From NCBI GenBank assembly GCA_900320925.1, contig ONUD01000065.1, positions 1-8,528 on the forward strand: a DNA stretch of 8,528 nt. Reading direction: 5' to 3'. The notes under the pieces are model-generated. The model ran no database searches and had not been told where the DNA came from. It saw nothing but the letters and a program-made list of their open reading frames with translations. The translations under genes were made by a program, and so were the position numbers. Of the stretch, positions 1 to 6,858 are shown piece after piece; position 1 is the stretch's first letter, and the number at the start of each line of letters is the position of its first letter. This stretch comes from an uncultured Eubacteriales bacterium. GTDB lineage: Bacteria > Bacillota > Clostridia > Oscillospirales > Acutalibacteraceae.

Positions 1-1
1 C

Positions 2-238
2 CATCTGGATGCCATTATGATTCAGAACGACGTTATCTCTACGGCTCAAAAGGAAGGACGTGCAGAAGGACGTGCAGAAGGACGTGCAGAAGGACGTGCA
101 GAAGGACGTGCAGAAGGACGTGCAGAGGAACGTAATAAAATGATTGCTGTGATGCGTCAATCGGGTATGTCGGAAAACGAGATTGCAAGAATCATAAAGA
201 ATTTAGACGAATTGACAAAAACTACAACAGATAGATGA
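2..238 (+). CDS. C-terminal end of a probable Rpn-family (PD-(D/E)XK) nuclease / transposase-like protein, 5' truncated by window edge
   Basis: Only the last 78 residues are visible. The frame stays open to the left edge (it reads HLDAI before the first ATG at 17), so that ATG is probably internal. The visible part has three sections: a short segment (HLDAIMIQNDVISTAQK), six perfect EGRA repeats, and a charged helix (ERNKMIAVMRQSGMSENEIARI is its core region) ending in TGA at 236-238. A charged E-G-R repeat tail followed by a 'G-M-S-E-x-E-I' helix is typical of the C-terminus of Rpn / COG5464 proteins, which are recombination-promoting nucleases annotated as PD-(D/E)XK transposases. The catalytic nuclease domain would lie upstream and cannot be seen, so the family call rests on the tail alone. 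It has no evident functional link to pflB; a separate promoter lies between them. Confidence 0.6.
   Translation, partial: HLDAIMIQNDVISTAQKEGRAEGRAEGRAEGRAEGRAEGRAEERNKMIAVMRQSGMSENEIARIIKNLDELTKTTTDR
53..124 (+). repeat. Six perfect 12-bp tandem repeats (coding EGRA) in the Rpn-like tail
   Basis: The unit GAAGGACGTGCA occurs six times without a single mismatch, followed by a degenerate partial unit (GAGGAACGT, EER). The unit is four codons long, so gain or loss of copies keeps the reading frame. Identity at third codon positions across all copies points to recent expansion by slippage rather than selection on protein sequence alone. It encodes a charged, probably helical linker. Confidence 0.95.
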
Positions 239-304
239 TTTAAAAATGATGTATACTATATGTTGTGGTTGTGTTAGAGATGGGTTGTAAAAATATCTAT
301 TAAA

Positions 305-328
305 AAATAGGAATGATTATTCTTTTTT
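305..328 (+). terminator. Weak AU-rich hairpin with T-tract, possible terminator of the Rpn-like gene
   Basis: GAAT (311-314) pairs with ATTC (319-322) around a GATT loop. An imperfect extension pairs an A-run with the T6 tract at 323-328. It lies about 65 nt after the stop codon of the upstream gene. The stem is short and AU-rich, so termination efficiency would be low; this is a tentative call. Confidence 0.25.
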
Positions 329-368
329 GTGGATTCAAACGATTATCAGCAAATGGTTAGTGACAAGG

Positions 369-397
369 TTGACAAATGAAAAAAACCGCTATATCAT
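369..397 (+). promoter_or_regulatory. Sigma-A promoter of the pflB-pflA operon
   Basis: A perfect -35 TTGACA (369-374) is separated by 17 bp from the -10-like TATCAT (392-397). Transcription would start near 404, giving a leader of about 28 nt before the pflB start codon. A small inverted repeat (ATCAT at 393-397, ATGAT at 409-413, 11-nt centre) overlaps the -10 and start site and could be an operator half-site pair, but it is too short to assign to a regulator. I saw no convincing Rex, Fnr or cre box. Confidence 0.75.
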
Positions 398-431
398 TGA
401 GTCATAACATGATGAGGGGGTTGCATAGGTT

Positions 432-2693
432 ATGATGAACATGGAGGATCAACGGGCTTGGCAGGGCTTTGAGGGCAGAATCTGGAAAAAGGAAGTCAAT
501 GTCAGGGATTTTATACAGAAAAATTACCGCCCTTATGACGGGGATGAATCTTTCTTGGCAGGTTCGACCGAGGCCACTGACAAGCTTTGGGATATGGTGC
601 AGAGGCTCCAGAAAGCGGAAAGAGCCAAAGGCGGCATTCTTGACATGGAAACAAAGGTTGTTTCGGGTCTGACAGCATACGGTGCAGGATATATTTTTGA
701 AGACGAGCCTGAATTGGAAAAAATTGTAGGCTTGCAGACGGACTTACCGCTGAAAAGGGCATTCATGCCGTTTGGCGGTATCAAGATGGCAGAGCAGGCG
801 TGTGAAACGAATGGCTATACACCTGACCCTGAACTGCATAAAATCTTTACGGAATACGTGACAACGCATAATCAGGCAGTTTTTGATGCCTATACACCCG
901 AAATGAAAAAAGTCCGTCATAATAAGATTATTACGGGTCTGCCCGATACCTACGGACGAGGCAGGATTGTAGGCGATTACAGACGTGTGGCACTGTATGG
1001 CATTGACTATTTGATAGAGGAAAAACAGCAGGATCTCGCCAACTGCGGTGATGGTACGATGCTTGATGAAGTGATTCGTCTGCGTGAGGAAATTGCCAAG
1101 CAAATCAGAGCTTTAAAGGGCATGAAGGAAATGGCAAAAATCTACGGCTTTGATATTGCAAAACCGGCGGTCAATGCAAGAGAAGCCGTGCAGTGGCTGT
1201 ATTTCGGTTATCTTGCCGCTATCAAAACACAAAACGGTGCGGCTATGAGTGTCGGCAGGGTGTCCACGTTCCTTGACATCTATATCCAGAGAGATTTGGA
1301 CAACGGTGTTATCACAGAAAAAGAGGCACAGGAACTGATTGACCATTTTGTGATGAAATGCAGAATGGTGAAATTTGCCCGTATCCCGTCTTATAACCAG
1401 CTGTTTTCAGGCGACCCTGTGTGGGCAACGCTTGAAGTGGCAGGTATCGGTGTGGACGGCCGTTCCATGGTTACCAAAACGGACTTCCGCTTCCTCCACA
1501 CACTGGAAAATATGGGACCCTCTCCCGAACCGAACCTGACGGTACTGTATTCTTCCGCACTGCCGGAAAATTTCAAGCGGTATGCGGCGAAAATCTCTAT
1601 CAATACCAGTTCCGTACAGTATGAAAATGATGATGTCATGAAGCCGGTATGGGGCGATGATTATTCCATTTGCTGTTGTGTGTCGGCAACCCAGACGGGC
1701 AAGGAAATGCAGTTCTTTGGTGCAAGAGCCAATCTTGCCAAGTGTCTTTTGTATGCCATCAATGGCGGTGTCGATGCCAAGACCAGAGAACAGGTGGCTC
1801 CGTCATTTGGTGCGATCAAGTCGGAGATTCTGGACTATCATGAAGTGATTCAGAAATATGAGGTCATGATGGACTGGCTGGCAGGACTGTATGTGAATAC
1901 GCTGAACCTGATACAGTATATGCATGACAAATATTATTATGAAGCGGCTGAAATGGCACTGATTGATACCAATGTCCGCCGCACCTTTGCAACGGGCATT
2001 GCCGGCTTCTCCCATGTCGTGGATTCCCTGAGTGCCATCAAGTATGCCACTGTCCGCCCGATACGTGATGATGCGGGCATTACCATTGATTTTGCAACGG
2101 ACGGTGAGTTTCCCCGATACGGCAATGATGATGACCGTGCCGATGATATTGCCCTGTGGCTGCTCAAGACGTTCCTCGAAAAAATCAAGAAGCACCATAC
2201 CTACCGCCATTCCGAACCAACGACTTCCATTCTGACGATTACTTCCAATGTCGTGTACGGCAAGGCTACCTCCAATATGCCTGACGGCAGACGTGCAGGC
2301 GAACCGCTTTCTCCGGGGGCAAATCCGAGTTATGGAGCAGAAAAAAATGGTTTGCTGGCTTCGTTGAATTCCGTTGCCAAACTGCCGTATCATTGGGCAT
2401 TGGACGGTATCTCCAATACCCAGACAATCCACCCCGATGCCCTCGGTCATGACCAGCAGGAGCGTATTACAAATCTGGTGCAGGTCATGGACGGTTATTT
2501 TGACCAAGGAGCACACCATCTGAATGTCAATGTGTTTGGTACGGATAAATTGATTGATGCAATGGAACACCCCGAAAAGGAAGAATATGCCAACTTTACC
2601 ATACGTGTATCGGGCTATGCCGTTAAGTTTATTGACCTGACAAGAGAGCAGCAGATGGATGTCATTTCCCGTACCTGCCACGAAAGAATGTGA
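432..2693 (+). CDS. pflB: Pyruvate formate-lyase (formate C-acetyltransferase), glycyl radical enzyme
   Basis: This cytosolic enzyme converts pyruvate and CoA to acetyl-CoA and formate in anaerobic sugar fermentation. At 753 residues it is close to the E. coli PflB length of 760. The catalytic motif is ICCCVS, with the two reactive cysteines aligning to Cys415 and Cys416 (E. coli Cys418/419) and an additional Cys414 just before them. Next comes the conserved GKEMQFFGARANLAK region. The C-terminal glycyl-radical loop RVSGY places the radical on Gly728, 25 residues from the end. ATGs at 432, 435 and 441 are all in frame. The GAGGGGG at 414-420 lies 11 nt before 432 and favours the first, though the spacing is slightly long. 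It is co-transcribed with its activase, with a 4-nt overlap. Oxygen would cleave the chain at the radical glycine, which fits a strict or facultative anaerobe. Confidence 0.97.
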   Translation: MMNMEDQRAWQGFEGRIWKKEVNVRDFIQKNYRPYDGDESFLAGSTEATDKLWDMVQRLQKAERAKGGILDMETKVVSGLTAYGAGYIFEDEPELEKIVGLQTDLPLKRAFMPFGGIKMAEQACETNGYTPDPELHKIFTEYVTTHNQAVFDAYTPEMKKVRHNKIITGLPDTYGRGRIVGDYRRVALYGIDYLIEEKQQDLANCGDGTMLDEVIRLREEIAKQIRALKGMKEMAKIYGFDIAKPAVNAREAVQWLYFGYLAAIKTQNGAAMSVGRVSTFLDIYIQRDLDNGVITEKEAQELIDHFVMKCRMVKFARIPSYNQLFSGDPVWATLEVAGIGVDGRSMVTKTDFRFLHTLENMGPSPEPNLTVLYSSALPENFKRYAAKISINTSSVQYENDDVMKPVWGDDYSICCCVSATQTGKEMQFFGARANLAKCLLYAINGGVDAKTREQVAPSFGAIKSEILDYHEVIQKYEVMMDWLAGLYVNTLNLIQYMHDKYYYEAAEMALIDTNVRRTFATGIAGFSHVVDSLSAIKYATVRPIRDDAGITIDFATDGEFPRYGNDDDRADDIALWLLKTFLEKIKKHHTYRHSEPTTSILTITSNVVYGKATSNMPDGRRAGEPLSPGANPSYGAEKNGLLASLNSVAKLPYHWALDGISNTQTIHPDALGHDQQERITNLVQVMDGYFDQGAHHLNVNVFGTDKLIDAMEHPEKEEYANFTIRVSGYAVKFIDLTREQQMDVISRTCHERM

Positions 2694-3409
2694 GTGAAAT
2701 GCGTATCGGATATGTCAATGCACTGGAAACTTTTGGGTTAGTAGACGGTCCGGGAGTGCGTTTTGTGGTATTCTTGCAGGGCTGTAACATGCGGTGCCGG
2801 TACTGCCATAATCCCGAAACATGGGCATTGTCGGGTGGAGAGGAATGGACAGCGGTCAAATTGTATGACCATGTAAAGCGTTACAAGCCCTACTGGAAAA
2901 ACAACGGCGGCATTACCGTCAGCGGCGGAGAACCGCTTCTGCAAATGGAGTTTGTCACAGAGTTCTTTGAGCTTGCCAAACAGGACGGTGTGCATACCGC
3001 CATTGATACATCCGGACAGCCGTTTTGCGAGAGTGCGGCATTTGAAAAGCTGATGGAAGTCACGGATTTAGTCCTGCTGGACATCAAGGAGTGGGATTCC
3101 GACAAGCACAAAGCTCTGACAGGTTTCGGCAATGAGAACATTCTTGCCATGGCAAGATGGCTTTCCGAGCATGGAAAGAAAATGTGGATCCGCCATGTGC
3201 TGGTACCGAACCTGACGGATGATAGTGCCTCTTTGCAGGCAATTCATGACTTTATCGCCACACTGAATGGGGTGGAGAGAGTGGAAATTCTTCCGTATCA
3301 TACCTTTGGGATTGCCAAGTGGCAACAATTGGGATTGACGTATCCGCTGGAGGGGGTACAGCCGCCGACAGCCGAACAGATAGAACTGGCAAAAAAAATC
3401 ACTGTATGA
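2690..3409 (+). CDS. pflA: Pyruvate formate-lyase activating enzyme (radical SAM)
   Basis: The enzyme uses S-adenosylmethionine and a [4Fe-4S] cluster to abstract a hydrogen from the PflB radical glycine. The cluster motif CX3CX2C is present at Cys32, Cys36 and Cys39 (GCNMRCRYCHN), preceded by the family motif VDGPGVRF (residues 18-25). The SAM-binding SGGEP motif is at 78-82. Its 239 residues compare with 246 in E. coli. The annotated start is a GTG at 2690 that overlaps the pflB TGA (GTGA), implying translational coupling. An in-frame ATG at 2699, three codons in, gives MRIGYVNALE and is an equally plausible start; neither has a strong Shine-Dalgarno. The final codons and the stop lie inside the terminator stem. 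Confidence 0.96.
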   Translation: MSEMRIGYVNALETFGLVDGPGVRFVVFLQGCNMRCRYCHNPETWALSGGEEWTAVKLYDHVKRYKPYWKNNGGITVSGGEPLLQMEFVTEFFELAKQDGVHTAIDTSGQPFCESAAFEKLMEVTDLVLLDIKEWDSDKHKALTGFGNENILAMARWLSEHGKKMWIRHVLVPNLTDDSASLQAIHDFIATLNGVERVEILPYHTFGIAKWQQLGLTYPLEGVQPPTAEQIELAKKITV

Positions 3410-3432
3410 AGCAGCTTCATACAGTGATTTTT
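3394..3432. terminator. Perfect 18-bp bidirectional terminator between convergent operons
   Basis: Arms 3394-3411 and 3415-3432 are exact reverse complements with a 3-nt loop (CAG on plus). Plus-strand transcripts end the stem in five U; minus-strand transcripts run into eight U because the left arm sits in an A8 tract (3391-3398). It therefore looks like an intrinsic terminator for both the pfl operon and the minus-strand operon, stronger for the latter. It begins inside pflA, contains that gene's TGA, and ends one base before the stop codon of the opposing gene. Confidence 0.93.
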
Positions 3433-3433
3433 C

Positions 3434-4519
3434 TCATTCTCTCTTCATTGATTTCAGGGCTTCTTTCCCTGCATCGAACAGCTTTTTCAAAGACAATCCC
3501 AACTGGGTCTTGTGGAGGGGATCCATGGCAGCAACACCCTTCACAACGGCATTGTATACCTCCCATTTTTTAGAGGAAAGGTCGTCCAGTGTGGAGGCTC
3601 CCGTGGATTCGAGTGAATCAAAGATAGCATTGACCAGAAACTGCTTATCCTTGTCGCTCATGTCACCGATCCATCGGTCAAGAGTATTGTCCATGAAGAT
3701 ACTTGCCTGACTGAGTTCTCCGGCTTTTTCAAAGGCGGTGCAGAGAACGTTCCATGTATAGGGGTTATGCTGGTCAACACCCACGGCAGAGCTTTTGATA
3801 ACAGTTCGTTTGGTTTTGGCGGAGAGCAGGATGCCGACAAGGGAAGAATCGGTAATGATGTGTTCGGTCTTGGGGATGACGGAGAGGTAGGCTTCCGAGG
3901 AGGCAATTTCATTGTTGAAGCCGGGACCATCGTTGGAATAGACCTTGGCAATGCGGCTCTGCACGTCTTTTTCGCAAAAGGCGGCGGCATAGACGGCAAA
4001 ATTCCCGCCCTTGGAATGTCCGCCCACCGTCAGACGGCCATTTGTCAGTCTGGCAATGCGGGTCAGGTATTCGGCGGCACGGTGCTGTCCGGGGGTTTCG
4101 GGGAGGTAGCTCATATTACAGTCCTCCCGCCATCCCACAAGGGTATTGTCGGTTCCCCGAAATGCCACATAGGCTTCATCGGGGGCGTAGACAAAGGTCA
4201 CTGCCGAAAATTGGAGCTGCTTTTGCACATCAATTTCATTGGTGTACCATTTCACTTCCACATGACGGTACCGTTCGGAGTCGGCCGCCTTTGCCAACAG
4301 ACGTTGGGGGTCGATGACCATGTGGGACTGGTCATAGCCCGCTTCACGGTAGGCATGAAGCAGTTGTTCGATGGTCAGGGACTTCTCTCCTCCATAGGAC
4401 ACCAGTGCATCCATGTTCACATAAGCCAGCGTGGAGAAAATCAGGTTGTCCACTTCATTGCAGGGTCTTTCTGCAAAGGTAATATCGCCCCGCCAGTCCA
4501 GATAGTTCAAAATGTTCAT
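3434..4519 (-). CDS. DUF2974 / Mbeg1-like alpha/beta hydrolase (lipase-like serine hydrolase)
   Basis: This 361-residue protein has no signal peptide or membrane segment, so it is probably cytosolic. The N-terminus (MNILNYLDWRGDITF) and the 'N-x-VDNLIFSTLAY' stretch are characteristic of the DUF2974 family. The nucleophile elbow GGHSKGGN puts the catalytic serine at Ser169. An upstream FRGTD (120-124) matches the class 3 lipase-like oxyanion region, NDGPGF is at 196-201, and VDQHNPYTW (248-256) supplies the likely catalytic His251. The substrate is unknown; esterase or lipase activity is inferred from the fold. The ATG at 4519 has a strong GGGAGG (4527-4532) seven nt upstream. It starts 17 nt after the transglutaminase-like gene and is the last gene of the minus-strand unit, followed at once by the shared hairpin. 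Confidence 0.88.
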   Translation of the reverse strand: MNILNYLDWRGDITFAERPCNEVDNLIFSTLAYVNMDALVSYGGEKSLTIEQLLHAYREAGYDQSHMVIDPQRLLAKAADSERYRHVEVKWYTNEIDVQKQLQFSAVTFVYAPDEAYVAFRGTDNTLVGWREDCNMSYLPETPGQHRAAEYLTRIARLTNGRLTVGGHSKGGNFAVYAAAFCEKDVQSRIAKVYSNDGPGFNNEIASSEAYLSVIPKTEHIITDSSLVGILLSAKTKRTVIKSSAVGVDQHNPYTWNVLCTAFEKAGELSQASIFMDNTLDRWIGDMSDKDKQFLVNAIFDSLESTGASTLDDLSSKKWEVYNAVVKGVAAMDPLHKTQLGLSLKKLFDAGKEALKSMKRE

Positions 4520-4536
4520 CGGTATTCCTCCCGGGA

Positions 4537-6858
4537 TTACATCAGATTCTTGACATATTTAAAAATGATACGCTGGTACCAATTCATATGCTGATAGAGA
4601 TGGGAAGATGTCTTGGTATAGATACCGCCGATAAAGGCAGCATCTGACTGGCTGCCCTCTTCCGAATCAGGGGCAAAGCTGTCTTTGCAGAGAATGGTGA
4701 ACATCTTTTCAGCTTCCTCCTGTGAGACTTCGGGGACGGCTTCACTGAGCTGTACATAAAACTCCGATTCCGAGCCGTTGTATTCACTCAACAGTCCTGC
4801 AAAATGGATGGCACGCACCAGCTTGTCAAAAATGACACGGCAGTTGGTTTGCTGGGGGATAGCAACGGCTTTTTTGCGTTTGACGATGATAACGGCAACT
4901 GTAATGGCGATCCCTGTCAGCACGGTGCCTACAGCAATCAGAATGAGGGGTGTCCAGTTGTAAGAAGCTCTTTTCACTTCCTCTTCGTGACGGACAGCGG
5001 AGTGGTCAATGAATTGCCAGCCCTTTTCTGCCATCAGTTTTTCCATGGCGGCGGTATCAAAGCCGGGAAATTCCGTATGGAAGTGACCCTCGCTGTCGGG
5101 GCAGACATCAATGGGTACCCAGCCGTAATTTTTGAAGAAAATTTCTGTCCATGAGTAGGCCTGTCTGTCACTGACGCTGGCCGTATAACCGCCGTCTTTT
5201 TTCTGAAAGTCATCGGGACGCACGATGAAGCCCGATACATAACGTGCGGGGATACCGTACATCCGATACATCAGCGTGGCGGCGGAGGCATAGTAAACAC
5301 TGTCACCCTTGCCGCTGTCGAACAGGAAGTAGTCAATGACATCCTTGTCGAATGGCACAATCCCTGTCTGGTCGGTATATTCCGCACGGTTCTGGATGGT
5401 GCTGACAATGAATGCGGTGATTTCCTTGACATTTTCCAGAGGATTGGCAGCACAAAGCTGCTTCAGGGAGGTATTGTTGTTTTCGGGAATGCCTGTATAT
5501 TCTGTCTGGATACGTTCCATGTAGGCTTCCACGAGTACTTCTGCCTGGGCATAATAACTCCAATGCCCGTCCATATTGACATTTTTGCCATAGGTGAACA
5601 CGTTGGCATAGCCGTTTTCACCGATTTTTTGTTTCATGCGGATATTGCCTTCACTGTATTTGGAGAAATAGGGGGTACAGACGGTGCTGTACGTTTCATT
5701 CTTTTCCTCCATTTCCACATGGAAGGTATCTTTGGAGTCGGCATGAAGCTCTGTAAAGTAATTGTAGTAAATATCGGAGATGGGGTCGGAGGTATTTTTC
5801 ATCAGTGTCGGGTAATGACCGTGAATGGAGTTGATGACATTGACGATAAAGGGTTCCTGATAGGGAGCCTGATCCTTGTTGACATCATTGTAGACCGTCT
5901 CCACGAAAGCCGACTTCCATTCGCCGTTTTCATAGGAACCGCCTTGGAAGCCGTGCATATAGATTGGTGTATCCGGCACCTTGTCAATCCGGACGGTCAT
6001 GAGAGTTTCTCCCTGATAGGTGAGATTGGAACGGTGGATTTTGCCCTCGGCCGTAATACCGGCGGGAGCAAGGTTAGCTGTAACGCTTTCCACCACGGCA
6101 GCGGTGGTATCACTGATGATTTTGGTAGCCGTACCCGTGGAGGAAAATAACTGCTTTTCGGCAGCGTTCTCAATGGGAAAGGCGGGTGCCAGAGAGATGG
6201 CAACAATGGCGGCTGCAATGAGGGTACTCCAGACATAGACTTTGTTTCTGTCATTCATGCGGAAGAAATTCCTGCCGCTGCGGTTCTCGGTCATGTTGAC
6301 GATGATGAAAGCGACATTGAACAGCAGGGACAAGATCACGGCCGCATAACCGAATTGCAGGCCTGCCGCAGGTCCCCCCACGATGAAAAGCAGGCTGAAC
6401 AGCAGTACGATACTGTGCAGACGCAGGATAAACTCCAGTGAAAACAGGACGAACACCAATAAAATCAAGCCGGAGATAATCATGGGTGCCGAAACATTCA
6501 GTGCCTGTCCTGCAAAGAGTCTGCTGGCATTTGTCCAAAGCTCCGGCACAAAAATCACGGCTGTTGCCAGTGCCAGCACAATGGCAATGACAAGAAAAAT
6601 TCGTTTATGGAAAAAATAGAAATACCACAGGAAGGCACTGAAGGCGGTCAGGAACATCAGACCATAGCTGTACATGGAAACAGACATTTCACTGTTGTCG
6701 CCGATGCCGAACAGCACTGCCGCCACACCCGTCAAAAAAAACAGCAGGTGCAGCCATGAGGGTTCCAATGCTCTTCTGCGGCGTTTTTCATCACGCTTCA
6801 TGGCCTTGTTGGTATATTCACGCTGTGTGGTAATTTTGATCTTTTTGATAATGCTCAC
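4537..6858 (-). CDS. Multi-pass membrane protein with extracytoplasmic transglutaminase-like domain lacking catalytic Cys and His
   Basis: The 773-residue product has a basic cytosolic N-terminus (1-33), about six or seven membrane segments (roughly 35-52, 60-105, 124-188, 208-227), a large external region (about 228-632), one more membrane helix (about 637-660) and a cytosolic DUF4129-like tail. This matches the TgpA/DUF3488 architecture. The core transglutaminase motifs are clear: DVIDYFLF, then GDSVYYASA, YGIPARYVSGF, YSWTE and GWVPID. The usual catalytic Cys of 'G-x-C-x-x-[FY]-A' is Ser520 (AGT codon) and the usual His of 'HAW-x-E' is Tyr568; only the Asp (Asp584) remains. It is therefore probably not an active transglutaminase or protease. 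The start is GTG at 6858, overlapping the upstream stop as GTGA, with a modest Shine-Dalgarno (TTAGGCAG). It belongs to the moxR-DUF58 operon. Confidence 0.9.
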   Translation of the reverse strand: MSIIKKIKITTQREYTNKAMKRDEKRRRRALEPSWLHLLFFLTGVAAVLFGIGDNSEMSVSMYSYGLMFLTAFSAFLWYFYFFHKRIFLVIAIVLALATAVIFVPELWTNASRLFAGQALNVSAPMIISGLILLVFVLFSLEFILRLHSIVLLFSLLFIVGGPAAGLQFGYAAVILSLLFNVAFIIVNMTENRSGRNFFRMNDRNKVYVWSTLIAAAIVAISLAPAFPIENAAEKQLFSSTGTATKIISDTTAAVVESVTANLAPAGITAEGKIHRSNLTYQGETLMTVRIDKVPDTPIYMHGFQGGSYENGEWKSAFVETVYNDVNKDQAPYQEPFIVNVINSIHGHYPTLMKNTSDPISDIYYNYFTELHADSKDTFHVEMEEKNETYSTVCTPYFSKYSEGNIRMKQKIGENGYANVFTYGKNVNMDGHWSYYAQAEVLVEAYMERIQTEYTGIPENNNTSLKQLCAANPLENVKEITAFIVSTIQNRAEYTDQTGIVPFDKDVIDYFLFDSGKGDSVYYASAATLMYRMYGIPARYVSGFIVRPDDFQKKDGGYTASVSDRQAYSWTEIFFKNYGWVPIDVCPDSEGHFHTEFPGFDTAAMEKLMAEKGWQFIDHSAVRHEEEVKRASYNWTPLILIAVGTVLTGIAITVAVIIVKRKKAVAIPQQTNCRVIFDKLVRAIHFAGLLSEYNGSESEFYVQLSEAVPEVSQEEAEKMFTILCKDSFAPDSEEGSQSDAAFIGGIYTKTSSHLYQHMNWYQRIIFKYVKNLM

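Noticed and set aside
53..124. Tandem repeats as a CRISPR array
   Set aside because: The units are 12 bp, directly abutting without spacers, and in frame inside a coding region.
212..257. TTGACA (212-217) and TATACT (252-257) as a promoter
   Set aside because: The spacing between them is 34 bp, and at 17-18 bp from TTGACA there is no acceptable -10. TTGACA also lies inside the coding tail of the upstream gene.
239..431. Catabolite (cre), Rex or Fnr operator, or a riboswitch, upstream of pflB
   Set aside because: No match reaches a convincing consensus, and the predicted leader of about 28 nt is too short for a riboswitch.
1803..2681. Long minus-strand open frame (292 codons) opposite the 3' half of pflB
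   Set aside because: It lies fully antisense to a clearly recognised gene, its translation shows no family motif, and it is explained by codon bias of pflB.
3767..4594. Plus-strand open frame (275 codons) opposite the DUF2974 gene
   Set aside because: It is antisense to a gene with a clear catalytic motif and a strong ribosome binding site. The translation is glycine/valine-rich, low in recognisable motifs and runs into the next gene.
5563..6150. Plus-strand open frame (195 codons) opposite the transglutaminase-like gene
   Set aside because: It is an antisense shadow with no recognisable domain.
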